This document shows positions 36,693 through 50,000 of a stretch of 64,000 nt of DNA, in pieces. Positions within the stretch are counted from its first letter, which is position 1; every line of letters begins with the position of its first letter. Under the pieces are notes generated by a model, which was not told the origin of the DNA, searched no databases, and saw only the letters and a program-made list of their open reading frames with translations. The position numbers were made by a program, and so were the translations under genes. Origin of the DNA: Luscinia megarhynchos (taxonomy: Eukaryota; Chordata; Aves; Passeriformes; Turdidae); the NCBI GenBank assembly GCA_034336665.1, contig JAPFBE010000013.1:23477056-23541055 (forward strand), read 5' to 3'.

Positions 36693-39600
36693 TCAAAGCT
36701 TTTTCACCACATTTTATGTGTTTACATCTTCCTCAGATTCAGGAAAACGTAGCCTGTGCTTCTCTTTTGCATTGTCACCCTTTGACTTGGCACGAGAAAG
36801 AACAAAGCAGACTTGTTTTTATTTCTGCATGGCACAGGCACTAAAGTGAACCACATCTTTGGGAGAAGCTTCCCTTTCCCCTTCTCCTTCTCTGACATGT
36901 TTGACTTTTTACCTTTTTTTTCCCTATCACACCCCCCCACAACCCCTGTCACTGTTGTAACCATAATGATTATTTTTATTCTTCTAAATTGATTAGTCTC
37001 TTGATTTTACTAAAGGCAATTTTCTAGGTATTCTCCAGAAAAGAATTACAATTTTGAAGAATTACAATTGATTAATTGAAGAATTATAGAGAAGTATCTT
37101 TTTCTCTCTGGCCTCAGCCCCTAACAATAGACCTTCTTCAGCTCTTGTTGAAAGAGATCAATCAATCTATATATGATTCTATGTTTGGAAGCAAGTGGAG
37201 TGTGATCCTAAGGATGAATTATGGAATTAGGTGAGTTTCTTGTCTTTAAAAGCAGATTGAGTTGGACATCTCTGACCATGGCAATTAATGTGTCAGAAGC
37301 ATGGGAGCTAAAACCACACCGTGAAGAATATGAACCTGTATGAATCAGGGGAGGAGAAGGATACTGCTGCATTTCAAACAATGTCATTGTGGCAGACACC
37401 CCACAATAATCCAAGAACTTCACAAAGTTTGTGTACAGTGCATCACCCAGATACACCCTGTCTGGTTCCCTGATAGCCATATTCTGCCTGGGCCAACACA
37501 AATTTGTGTTTGATTTGACTTCAGCATGGCCCCCAAAAGGCAATCAGGTCACATCTTCTGTTGTCTGGCTGCAGCCAAGGTGTTAGTGCTCATCAAAGCT
37601 CACCCATTGCAGTGCTGGGGCAGCTGCTGCCTGGTCATGTTCCTGCTCATGGCAGCACACAGAGCTTTGGAAATGGCAAATGTAAACACAGGCAAAGGGA
37701 GATAATAGCAGCAATGAGCACAGCTGTGGTGGGCTGAGAGGCTGGTCACCCATCAGAGTTCTCCAGAGATCCAGAAGTGCTGACTTAATGCTGCTAACTA
37801 TAAGTACACCAGATCAGAGCACCCCTGGACAAGCAAAGGTTTGAGAGCTGGATATGCCTTTACTTTTCTCTTCCCCAGTTCTGAATTAAACTGATTTTTA
37901 TTTGGAACTATGGTCTTGCTTTGCTTTTTTGCTTTTTGGGTAGAAGCACAAGGTGCCCAAGTTGGGTGGCTCAGTTCAGGCTGCAGATAGGCACTATCTT
38001 CAGAGGGTGGTATTAAGCTGTCTAAGGGGTGTCATTGCAGTTGACATCCTATCCAGTGTGCATGCACCGCCCCCAAAAGGCACAGGTCTTAAACTGTGGT
38101 TATGTGTGATCTGCCAAACTCCTTTGTTTAAGGAAAATCCATAATCACGCCTATTTGAATTCTGATTCTGCTCCCTCCCAGCAGTGTAACATCCCTGCTT
38201 ATAACCAGCAGGGTGGGAAATCCTGTGCTCTTCTCTATTCTCTAATGTTAAATAACACGGGCCTCCTAGATTTTCATACTGTAAAAACACAAACTAATTA
38301 AAGTTGTACAAATACATCCTAGGTAGAGAATGAGAATCTGCTCACTTGAGGGGAGACCACTGGCTTCCATGTCCCAGGGAAAGCTCCTTCACAGTTTACA
38401 TTGTTCTTTTTGCAAGGTATAATTTATGGTAAAGCCAGTTTCCATTGAAACAGCAGACGTGCACAGAGAGGGGAAAAAATGTAAACACAACAACATCTTT
38501 GTGAATGCAGCAAGGGGCTGGTGCCTGCCTCTGCATGCTCCATAATATATTAATACACACTGGCTGGCCAATCCCATTGGAGCATTCAATCATGCCACAT
38601 TATAGTAGAATTTAATGGAGTTGACAGCTAAGACCTAGTTGCTGGAGCCATGTGAAAGACTTTTGCAATGAGGATAACAATTAATAAAGGAAAGCGCCAT
38701 AGATTTTTGGAGAACTTCATAAAAAGATAAAATATCGACATTGATCATGGCATGCAAGGATATTAGACACGTAAATGGAGCTATTGCCTTTATTTATTTA
38801 TTTATTTGCACATCTTTACTATTATAGGCACAGGTTTCCCCAAGGCCAAAATGCAATTTCTCTCTCTATTTCTCAGCAGGAGCTTTTCATCTCCCTATTC
38901 TCCAGGTTTTGAATTACACATTTAGTAAGTGATAAAGAATTCCTGTCTCTCTTCCTTGGGCTTTCAGCCCACAGTTTTTCCCTTCCTTCTGTCTTGTGAT
39001 GGAAACAACAATCCCCTTTACCTGGCAGTAGGTTGCTTGGGGATGTGGGGGTGGTGTAAAAAGGGACCTGCAGCCCCACAGGGAGTGTCTGGACTTCAGT
39101 GTCTGCTGATGTTCTTTGTATACCAGCTTGCAATGCGTAAGGCAAAGAGTGCATGGGATCAACATTAAAAGAGGGAGAAAGAGCCTATAACACCCTAAAG
39201 AAGCATTTTCGCCTCTGCCTTGCCAGAAATTTTTGGTATGAGGAGCAGCTTATATCTTCACTGCCCTCATCCCTCTCTGGGGAGAGACATTCTTCACCCT
39301 TCATGGAGTATTGTGGTCATCTTAAAGAATCAATCCCGTGCATAAACTACACCTAGCTCAATCCTCTCCCTGATGGAGGTGACAAAAATTTCATCAGCCT
39401 ACAGCTTGGGACCATTGGTGGGCTCCCACAGGCTCAAATCTCTCTGGATTTTCCTGGCTGTGCTCAGTTAACACACTCCTGAATCAGGGCTGGCTCCTCA
39501 CCTCAGAGAAATCCTGAACATCATGTCCAAGAGTATTTAGGTGTGAACTGGTGGGATATTTAGAAACACACAGACTCCTCACTGCCCAGAATGCAGCCCA

Positions 39601-39825
39601 AGCCCCTGATGGTCACAGTCCCTGCATCTGTAAATGCCCGTGTAGCACTGGAGAGCTGCCCTCACAGAATGACAGGCTTCAGCTCCTTCTGGCTTCAACT
39701 TTACACCACTACAAGCCCACTCATCCCATTGGGCTTCCTCTTAACCTCCCCTGACAAACATCGAGGACGGGATCAGCCCCAAATTAACCCAAGCTTCTGG
39801 TAACATAGAAGTCCAGCTTCCTTAA
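36693..39825. other. Intergenic DNA, no supported gene
   Basis: No gene recognised. The longest minus-strand frame (37,208-37,543, 111 codons) has no known domain. The block at 38,380-38,820 is listed separately as a regulatory candidate. Confidence 0.55.
38380..38820. promoter_or_regulatory. Candidate conserved non-coding element
   Basis: Repeat-poor AT-rich sequence contains CCAATCCCATTGG (inverted CCAAT, about 38,570), ATAATATATTAAT (about 38,542), an AACAATTAATAAAG stretch (about 38,678), and TAAATGGAGCTATTG before a (TTTA)4-5 tract (38,789-38,808). The lack of coding frames and the dense homeodomain-like cores resemble a developmental enhancer. Conservation is untested. Confidence 0.3.
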
Positions 39826-39887
39826 GTTAGACTCAGTGATCCTTGTGGGATTCTTCCAACTTGTGATTGCTTCATATGATTCCATGA
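39826..39887 (+). mobile_element. Short CR1 3' tail
   Basis: The stretch 'gttagactcagtgatccttgtggg...ttccaacttgtgat' followed by 'catatgattccatga' is the last 60 bases or so of a CR1 3' end. It is severely 5'-truncated, or the rest is too decayed to see. Confidence 0.65.
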
Positions 39888-42563
39888 GCCCAGCTGTGCA
39901 ACCTCAGCTGCCCTGCAGCATTGAGCTCATATCAAAGCCATTTGGAGCAGTCAGGAAAAAAACGGAAGGGTCAGAACCATCCCTGTTTTAGGACTGTAGA
40001 GTCTGATGGTGTTATAAAAGGGATGACTTTAGCATCGTGTTTAGAAATTAAAAACAACTAAATGGGTACTTGAATGGGCATGGCGCAATTGTAAGAAGGG
40101 GACTAAATAATTAGATACTTCCATTTTACAAACAGGTTTAATTTCCGGTCAGGTAAATCAACCTTGTTTTTCTTTCACTTACCTACACACAGATGCACTT
40201 CCTCAGGACAGGTGATGTCTTGCTTGGAAAAAAAGAGGCCATTTGTCCATATCCCAGCAGCAGTGACTGCACCATGTCATCTCACACGCTCCTCCAGCAA
40301 ATTGAATTTGTCAGTGCTCAGCCACGCAGCTGAGTGGAGTGCTATGTGATGCATCACCTCTCTTGGGAGAGAGAAGTTGGCATAAGCCATATTGTAATGG
40401 GATCCAGAAACAAAGAAGCGTGAGCGAAGTGCTAATTGCATTCATAAAGACATTAACAAATGAATTAAAATGGAAGAAGCTTCCTTTCCCCCTTAAAGTT
40501 CATATAAACAACCAATATATATTAATAATCACTGAGGCTTACACTACTTCGAAGGGATTATACAGACATAGGGCATCAGGGCTTGGAAAGACCATTTCAG
40601 TGGTCTTTTTTGTGGGATTCTGTATTAGAGATAAGACACTCCACTGCTTTCGTTTATCCAAATTTGTTATTTTCTTTCTGTCTTTTCTCTTGTCCTTATG
40701 CTCTCTTCAGACAACAGGAGGACTGCTTATTTTGCCCTGAAACTTTTAATATGCTGTAAAAATAATGACATCATATTAAAAACTGTAAATTTTCCTAAAA
40801 ACTTATCAAAACTAAATGACCTCAGAAGTTTGGCCAAAGGCACAATGGAAGTTTCTTGTATAAAATGGCTTGAAACATCCTGCCTTGGTTTTTCATCTCA
40901 TTCAGTTCTACTTACCTTTCCATGGAAAAGGGAAAAAAAGTCATGCTTTCTGCTTTTTTCTCGTCATTTTCTACATTATTTCACCCTTCTGTCACCAAAC
41001 TCTAGCGCTCTGCTCTTATTTGCATTGCTACTGCTGAGAAAAGACATTTCCTGTTAAAATCCTCTCCAATCAATGGGGTCTTTTTCCCCCCATGAAAATA
41101 GTACTATTAGCCTTAAACATGGAAAGAGCTTATTTCACAGATCCTAAATTCTGAGGCTACTTTAAATCGCTTGTATCAGCAAAATGATAGCTCTTGCTTT
41201 TTCAACTACTTAGCTGTATTTATCATACCTCTCCAACTCCTGCAATCACCTCCTTTCCACCTGCTGATGTGGGTGTAGTGCTAGTGACAGCTACAGCTAA
41301 AGTCAGCTGAACAGTTTGTTCTGTTCACTAATCTTCAGTCACTCATAACTTTCAAAAATATTTGTTCTGGAGGCTGCAATCTACCTGTTTCTCATGAATC
41401 CACTCAAGGCGGATTTCTCTAGGAAAGATTAGTGCAAGCCATTCAGCAGTTCTGTAGAAGACACTTCTATCACCACAATGTTGAGGCTGAGGTGCCTGCA
41501 GAGGCACTGTGCATGAGAAGAGGACCCTGAGCCGATACAGGGAGGTTGCCAGCCCTGTGTCTCTATGTTTGCTCCATATCCAGCTGAGACTCAGGACTTG
41601 TGAGTGCCAGGATTGGTGTTTGCACCTCTGAAGTGCAGAAAGCAGGGAGAAGTAGGTAAAACATCCAGTGAGATGAGACGGGATATGTTACAAACACCTG
41701 AAGGAATGAAGCTCAGATCTTTGTGCATGTGGGAGGTGTGTGGGAGCATGAGGATGGGGTCCAGGATGGGGTTTCAACTGGAGAAGAGGAAGGGCACTAA
41801 CCAAGGGGGAGGAGTTGTATAAGGTGGGACAGGGTAGGCTGGGAGCAGAGGGGCACAATCCCTTCAGTATTTGCTGCCCTTGGGAAAAGGGGCTTCTCCA
41901 AGCAATGTTGGGACATGAGCAAACAAATGAAGCCTTATCCAAAAACATTTTTAAAGAAGAAAGAGAAGAAAATAAACCCCTTTGTGCCACATGGAGTATA
42001 GAGGGAGAGATTATGCACCTGGCTAATACCCCAGCCCCTTTAAAGGATCTGAACCATTCAGGGAAGTGTCCTTGTTTCAAGAGCATACCCCTTTCCATGA
42101 TGTGCACAGTTCTTTCCATGAAAGCCAGATTTGGGATTTTAGGACAATGAAGACTATTGGAGCTCAAGCACAAAAATGTAGTTGGTATTAAATCCTAATT
42201 CTGAGGTGGATTTAAAGTCTGTAAGCCCTCCCACACTAAACAACATCTTCCACTTCTCACTTCCCCATCTTTGCTTCCCTCCTTTACTCCCGGACACTAT
42301 AAAATCCCTCAGAAATACATTCTTAGCTCATCCTTTCTTTTTTGCCCCTGTTCCCCACAAGGTCCTGCTAACTCTCGGTGGAACCTCCATCTGTGGTGCT
42401 CTCCTGGCACTACTGTAGTGCATCAAGAGGTCCTGAGGTCACGTCCTAAAAGTATCATGTAAGGAGTGATAAAAAAGCTGGTGCCGGGATGAAGAATGAG
42501 CAATACTCCCACATTAAATGCAAAAACTGAGAATTGAGCAATTTTCCATGTTACAGACAGGAG

Positions 42564-42599
42564 AACTGTTACAACAGGAAAAACTGTTACAACAGGAAA
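42564..42599. repeat. Tandem duplication of an 18-mer
   Basis: The 18-base unit AACTGTTACAACAGGAAA occurs twice back to back without mismatch. Each unit contains the near-palindrome CTGTTACAACAG. Confidence 0.9.
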
Positions 42600-43839
42600 A
42601 CTGATTACCAGCTAGCAGCAGCAGGAATTTTCAGAAGGTGCCTGGAGTCAGGTTGGGGCTCAGCTGCTCTTCTCATCTCAGTATCCCCAGTTCAGGAAGG
42701 AAAGATATCCCAGGCTGTGACTTCAGTGTAGGTGAATGGAATGCAAGGGCAGCCTCAGCCTAAGTCTTCTGTTTCTGAATAAATGAAATGTGTATCTTCC
42801 ACATTTTCAGCTGGGAGGGAGAAGCCTATCTCAGGAGTGATGGCAGGTGCTGCTGAGCTATTTCCATTTTCCAGCTCTGCAGCCTCAGGAACCTCTTTAA
42901 TCCAAACCACCCACCAAGCTCCATTCACTGGCCCTGAAGATCAGCCAGTGGATTTGGATTCATTTTTAAAGCTGTCTTTAATTTTTTGAAGTACCTTGCT
43001 GGTGGATTTCTGGTGTCATCTGTGACTCAAGAAGACATTTGCAAATCTCATTCTCACATTTTCAGCCATTTAAAGGGACACATCACACCAAGAATTTAGG
43101 TTCTGCTTTCAACAAAGGAAACACGAGGGTAAAGGTATATGAAAGGAAAACCAGGAGGTACAGAAATGCTTTGAAAGATTTGTTAGAGATTAAAATATTC
43201 TTTATTTGATTTCTGCATTCCCTGGGGGAGTGAGGGGAACCCATACGCAATTGCATTGAACTAAAGTACGAAAATCAGAGAGCAAATTGGACAAGAAACT
43301 CCACCAAACTCACCCAGAAGCTCAGTGAAGTGCAAAATTGAAGCTAACAGGAAAGAGTGGCGTAGCTCGGGGCCAGCACTTCCGTTACTGTTACTGTTCA
43401 GTTACTGCTCAGTTAGTTCTAATGCGTTGGTAACAGGAATGGAGATGGGAAAATACACAGAAGGTACAACCCAGAATGATGTTACTTGGGGGTTATGCTC
43501 CACAGTGTTGACAGCTATTGAGAGATGTCAAAGGTAGACAGCAATTTTTTAGTAAATCATGCAATTTTTTAGTCAGTTCTCAGAAGGAAATATGCACACA
43601 TGGACATGCATGTGCTGCTACTGTCTAAGCACCTTTTGGCGTCTGGCTTGCTGAAATGCTTTCAATTAGGGTTTGGAAACGGTTGACTCAGTCAGCCTAT
43701 GTGACACTTGCCAAAGACAAAATTAGTTTCAGTCATTGATGTTTTTCTTCCAAAAAACCAAAACATCACTCTCCCTTTCTCTCTTTCGCTTTTATTGTGG
43801 GAGACTATTTCACAGGTAGATGTTTAGCTGATTTTTAAT

Positions 43840-44000
43840 GTCATGGAAATTTCATCTGCAAATTCTTTAGAAACTCTTTAGTAAAACAGATGATTAATAT
43901 TGGTAAGCTCCTAATTTGCATATTAATTAGTCTCTGTACTCAACTAATTAAAACAGGCCTGCCTGTTTGTAGATTTTCTGAATTCCAGATTGTTGTTATT
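43840..44000. promoter_or_regulatory. Candidate POU/homeodomain enhancer
   Basis: A perfect octamer ATTTGCAT (43,914-43,921) is followed one base later by TTAATTAG (43,923-43,930), then by CTAATTAA (43,944-43,951). Further TAAT cores lie just upstream. The close spacing of an octamer and paired homeodomain sites is typical of conserved neural enhancers such as those bound by POU3F and LIM/HOX factors. It lies about 28 kb from NHLH2 and 19 kb from SLC22A15. No alignment was possible. Confidence 0.35.
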
Positions 44001-47000
44001 GCTCCCATGGAAGTGCACTAAGTACAGGTAAGGCAGGCCATTGATACTACAAACCAGGCACGCCAAGCAGCAGTAGCAATATTTTAAGATGTTTAAGTCT
44101 ATAGGGGAAGTACTGTCAGTGTTTTCTTTAAAAAAAACACAAAAGCAAGACTGATGCTTGAAATGGCAGGATGTAATGACTAAGCAGTGCTTCTACTTCT
44201 TGTTAAGCTCTCTCAGAACAGGACAATACCAGAAACCAGAAAAAACCAAGGCCAGAGGGAGAACAGCACTGCAGGGCACAAAGAAGCCCAGGCTGAGCTG
44301 CCCTTAAACCTTGCTATACTCACTTTCTTAGAGATGCAGCTTAAAATGAAGCTCAGGCTGATGAGTCAAGATGCAAAAATTCAAGGTTAATTCTGATCTG
44401 TGTTGCTCTGGCAGAATTCTGTTCAGTCTTCCAAGGCTGGAGATGGAACTGGAACTTGGAGTCCTTGCATGTCAGCTGGATTTGCCCTTGCAAGCCTAGT
44501 TCATGGCCTCATGTGCTCTGCAGAGGTGCTGCAGTGGCCAGGCACTGTCTGAACTTCTATACGTAAAGAGCTGAATTTTCCCCATCCCACATTTCCCTGC
44601 TGGCTGTGTAGAAAGAACAATGAAGAAATCCCCCTGTTGATTCCTTGCCTTCAAGATTTAGCACACAAAATGCAGTCCTCTCATCAGCCATCAAGTCCTC
44701 CTCCATCCCAGAGCCAGACAGTGCTGCCCTCTCCAACAGGATCCTGCCTCCTCCTCCCTTTGCCTGCCTTGAGTAAACACCATTTCCTCCTCTGCTATCC
44801 AGGCCAACAGGCAGCCACCTTGTGTTTCTCAGCCAACACACCTGCTGGTGGCCATGACACTCTTCTGTCTTCCTACTACCCCTTCTAACACCTCCTGCTG
44901 TTCTTGCTTCTGAAACTTGGCTCTTTATCTTCTTCACCTTCTCATGCACCTGTTTTTTGTTCTTCCCAGCTGTTAGCATTCCTCACTTTGCTATCCCCAT
45001 AGTTGTGCTGGACTCCTGTAGAACTTCAGGGACTGAGGATAGAACACCCAGGGCAGAGAGGCACTTTATGATGTATATTTACTGCCATAAAATATTTTGC
45101 AGATAATATGGCAGTGACAAGTAGGTTTTCTCAAACTGTCTGTGCACTGAGACTTTTCCTCACCCTAGCTGCCAATAGCAGTTTGACAGGTTTTATTATA
45201 CTCCATTATTCACAACAAGCCAGGTCGCTGTGCCATATGCTGTCCAGTCCTGCTAAAGCTAACCATGTGCCCATGTTGGCTGCAAACCAAGGCTGGTTAA
45301 AACCTGCTCCTTTTTTGCATGCTATTTGTTTTGAAAGAATTGGAGATGGGTTTCATGTCAGATGTTTCAGTGTGTCTCATTACACCACTTTGCTCACCCT
45401 TAGTAGCCTAAACACCAAAACAATTGGAAAATCAGGGATCCTGGTACGGTTTGGATCTTCTAGAAACACGCACTGTTCTGGAGCTGATGGAGTATAAGGC
45501 AAGAGAAGAGCCTTAAATGTCTCTGGGGGCACTGGCAGTGTGTTTACCTTGGAGTGTAGCTTTAGATATGGCTTCATGCACTGCTTTGTAGGACCCACAG
45601 CAAAGAAAAGTGCAATGTTTCTGAGATTAAACCTGCGCTTCACCAACAACAGCTGTTTTAGAGGCGTTGCAGCTACACCAGTTATTGTGCCTGCATTTGG
45701 CTAGACAGACTTCCTAATGCATTCTCCAAAGTCCAGCCTCCTCCAAGACTGCACTCACAGCTCCACGGCTCACAAAACTTGCTGTTTCTTGCATTTTAGC
45801 TGATTTTGTTGGTCTGTTTTGTTTGAATGTTTGCTGACTTGACAAACTCTGAAATTACCAACACACAGCCCCATCTAGAAAGAACATTTATTGCTGCCTT
45901 TCTAGTCTGCCAGACTTTGGATCCCTCTCCTACTCACTGTTTGCTCTGTTCCTGTTCTCAGATGGATGTTTTCCTTCCTCTTGCTGCATCTATTTAGCTG
46001 ATCCTTCTGGCTGTTCCCACAGCTTTTTCTTCCCAACTCCCCAGCAAGTAAGCTGATGGCAGAGGCTACTTACAAGTACACCCATTTCTGGACATGGCTC
46101 TTGTTTCTTTGGGTGTGCTGTCTGCTGGTTCTCTTGCATTGCCTTTGATGGTGTTTCCCATTTTGGGAAATGAGCAAAAACGGAAAGTTTTTGCAAAGTG
46201 GTGCATTTCTTTCATCCTGCTCCATGTCCATCACCAACCTGTGATTTCTCTGATCACAATTACCAGGGACCTTTGTGGTGTGTGGCACTGTAAGGACCAA
46301 ACAGAGGTCCTGTCTGCTCAACACTGTTCATGTAGTGTCACTGTGATGGTACATGTGAATCACGGTGGCAGCCTCAGGCTAGAAACTGTGTGTCTCCCAT
46401 TGCCCACAGTGAAGGCATACTTAGGTCTGTACTGATGGCATGAAGTATGTTTGATGTTAATTGAATACCCAGATTTACACTTGAAACACAGTGTGAGGCT
46501 TGATTCTTCCATCTTCTCATAAGGTCCTTGATTTCCATCACATCCTTAATGTATCTCAGTTTCAAAGAGTCCAGTCATTCACAGAAATTATCATTTTAAT
46601 GCTGTGTATGATCATGACTTGTAACAGACTGCATACTTCGTTTTTCTTATACAGCCAGGGATCTTCTTGCCACTGTCCTCTTCATGTTGTCATAAAACAT
46701 ATATAGATGTTCTTCATTCTGGCTTTATAGTCGAGGCCCGCAAAACTCAGTTTCATTAGTCTCGCAGACAGCACGAAGGGGTTACTATCTAACTTTATCT
46801 TAGTCTTGAAGGGCTTTCTTGAAGTGTTTTGGTACTGAGCTGGATAAGATCCTCATCCTCACATATAACAAGGCTGGCATTCCACAAGGTTCTGGCATTC
46901 CACTGTGATCCCATACAATAAACTGAGTACTAGCATCTCGCACAGCCCTTTTTTAGGCTGTCTATCACAGGCCCAAGGTACGCTCAGGGCACAGATGCCC

Positions 47001-50000
47001 AGATCCAGACTGAGATGTACCTCTGCCTTATCCTGCCTTACTGGCTGGATTTCCAGACCTGTGTTGTAATCAGCTTTGTCCTAGTTCTGACCCCATCTCC
47101 TACAGCTTCTCATTGAGCTCTCTGACCTCACTTCATCTTGTCTAGGACATTGCTCTGCCCTGCTCCAGAACTGTGAGACCATGTTGCTGTTCTGTGTATG
47201 TTGAGGTCACCCCCAGCTTCCCGCCTGGCCTCCTTAGCAGAGCAGCCCTTATCCTGCTGCTCCTGGACAGGTATTGTGTTGGTACTGTCAGGCACGTCAT
47301 GTTTGGTCAACTCCACAGCAATAAAAAGCAGCCAGCTTTCCAGTTGTTAACAGGAGAAATTGCCCAACATTGCTGTGGTAGAGCTAGAGAGTCAAATAAG
47401 TCATCACCTCTATAACCTTCAGGGAGATGTTGGCACCCAGGTAATCTTGCTTTAGTACACTGCACACATCAATACTGAAATTCTGCCTGCTGTTGTGGGT
47501 CTGCTCTTGACTCTTCTAAAGCATGTTTGTTGCTTTCTTTGAACCTTTCCTGAGATTAGGATTTGTTTAGCTTTTTCAGGCACGTAATAGGTTGCTGCTT
47601 CTTGTACAGAATAATGCATTTTCTACTATGAATTGCATTCACCTTCCACTGGCCAATGCATAATCAGCACATGGATGTATTTCTCCCAGCTCATTTTCCT
47701 CTTTATAATTTTTTTTTAGTATTGCATGGCAGCTGGGTCAGCATTCCAGCAGAAATCAAATTGGTCATTGATCTTAGAGCAGAGTTACTACAGTGGTAGC
47801 TGAATGGCAGCCTTCAAAGATGTGCCTTGCATATGTGAATCTCCCTGGCTCTGTTGTCACACTACAGAAATCCTTTGCACTGGAAGTCTGTGTCATGTAC
47901 CTTATCATCCATTACACAATTGTGCTTTCCTTCTGCAGAAGAGATCCCACTGAGAAGTGAAATAGTGCTGTTTCTCCAGCATCTTCCACACCTGCTCATA
48001 ACCTGCATGTTATCCACCTTGTCTCTTGAATTGTTTCTGTGGGACGTGACCTGGATTATGATTTATTATTTGTTTTTCCTGCTTCATGAAAACTGTTAGC
48101 TCTGGCAAATACATGTTCTTCTACATCAGCCTTTGATGCGGCTTTTTGTTCAGTTCAGCAGCCCATGCTACTCTTTCTGAGTTTTCCCTGTGTTTGTGTC
48201 TTTGGGCAAGCTGGAGTTCTCTGAGTTCACAGGTAGGATCGCTTGTGGGGATCTTTAGTGAGGCTCACTGAGAGTTTTGTTGTTGTTGATGTTTCTTCCT
48301 TTGCTTGTGTTTATTCTGCGTGGTATGTTTGTATAAGCACCAATACATTGTAATTTCCTAAAAGCAGGTCTCTCAGTTCTTATTTCACTGGGGTTACTGT
48401 ACTCACCAAATATATTGCAGACTTCCCTGTATCATGGGGGTATGGGTGTATTTACCCACAAGTGTATCTCACTCGCTACTGAACCTTTTGCTCCAGTGAG
48501 ATGTGAAAGGGATAGTTTATAGCTTTGACTTCTGTGTTCATGTGCCCCATAAACAATGATGATAAAAAAAAACAAAGCAGGAACTGGGTAAGAATCAGCA
48601 AGGTTCCAGCTATAAAAGAGAAGTCTCCTTAGGGATGAAGACATCTTTTTATAAATAGCATTAAAATACATGTACAAACCAACTTAGCAGTTCCTCCAAT
48701 ATTTCTTTCCCACTTCTACACAGACTGCTACGTCAGAAAAGATGTCTTTTGCTGGATCCTCAAAATCAATCCAAATCCTGCCCAAGGAACTGCGAGCCCT
48801 CAGACCCAAACAACAGATGGATAGGTTTCAAAGGCTGGAGTCTCCACTTTGTCTAGCAGCTATTTTGTTAGTGCCAAACACATCTGTGTGCAAATGCCTC
48901 CTGCTGGAAGCAATGTCTTTGATCCCTGATATCTAAACTATTCACTGGTGGAAGGAGTCAACAACCCAGGTTTAATAATGAATTATTGTTACCCATTTCT
49001 TATTCCCTGGATCCTCTCCAAGATGAATCAATGGCTTTGTTAGATCACTTGATAGACAGAAATAAGACACTGGCAGCTTCTACAAAATATTCCAGGCTAC
49101 AGAAACTGAAATCTTCAACCTCTGCCCTTCAACCCTCAAGGAAGAACGATGCAACACACTATTGCAAAAGGATCTAAATATGACCTTGTTTATTAACAGA
49201 TCACAGAAATGTGCCCTAAACCCTATTTATTTCTGACCTTTATCTGACCATAAATTCTGCCCCTCTTGCCCAGCCCTGGGAAGCATCTTGAGAAGTGGCC
49301 TGATTGACCTTCCTTGCTTATCCACCTGACACAGTGTACTTGCATAAGCTTACAGAGGATTCTCTGCATGTAACACCACTTCTAGGCCAGAAAGAAATGT
49401 CTGTTGTGTATTGTGTGACTCCAGAGTGGCAATTCAGACTTGCGAACTTCTACCTCTGTTTTGCTGTGACAAGCAATATTACAGGGTGAGTGATCCAAAG
49501 AGCTTGCTGAGTCTCACATACAGGTCAATGCCTTTGTTTAAGCATTCAACACACTTCTTCCAACTGCCTGGCAAAAGGAATATATTTGGAGGTGTAAATG
49601 ATTTTGACAATTCAAGCATTGTGTGTTAATACACTGATCAAAACGCAGAGAATTTTCAGGTCAGGGCACATCTGTTCATCTCAGCGATCTTGTTAACAGG
49701 TAAACCCTTATAGCCTGGGAGACACCGAGGAAGCATTGCAGGATTTCTCTGTCTGGTGGGATCCCTTTCCAGTATTAACTAGTGCTGAATCTTCACCATA
49801 GAAAGATTCCTGTCAGGGTCTTAAGCACCAAACAGAGATCTCAGCAGATCAGTGTTAAACCAAATGGGACCAAAAAGGCCAGAAGTGCCTCCACGATGTT
49901 TCCCAGCCTCAGCACTGATGAATGGCAAAAGACGACAACCACTCATCAACGTGGCTAAATGAATGCAAAGAATTAGACGATGTTAAAAAGAAGGAGCATA

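Noticed and set aside
36518..36844. 108-codon Lys/Glu-repeat frame
   Set aside because: Translation of the (GAAAA)n array.
37208..37543. 111-codon minus-strand frame with fairly even composition
   Set aside because: It looked more protein-like than most, but I recognise no family and see no conserved motif or exon borders.
40550..40612. Possible antisense CR1 head (CATAGGG..GGCTTGGAAAGACC)
   Set aside because: The match is under 50 bases and lacks further landmarks.
41688..42173. 161-codon minus-strand frame
   Set aside because: No domain, no splice sites that make sense, and a comparable plus-strand frame overlaps it; consistent with chance in stop-poor DNA.
44557..44979. 140-codon minus-strand frame
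   Set aside because: No recognised family, low-complexity segments, and no CpG promoter or poly(A) context.
46500..47300. Region with a decayed-repeat look
   Set aside because: No landmark of CR1, LTR or DNA transposons could be placed in order.
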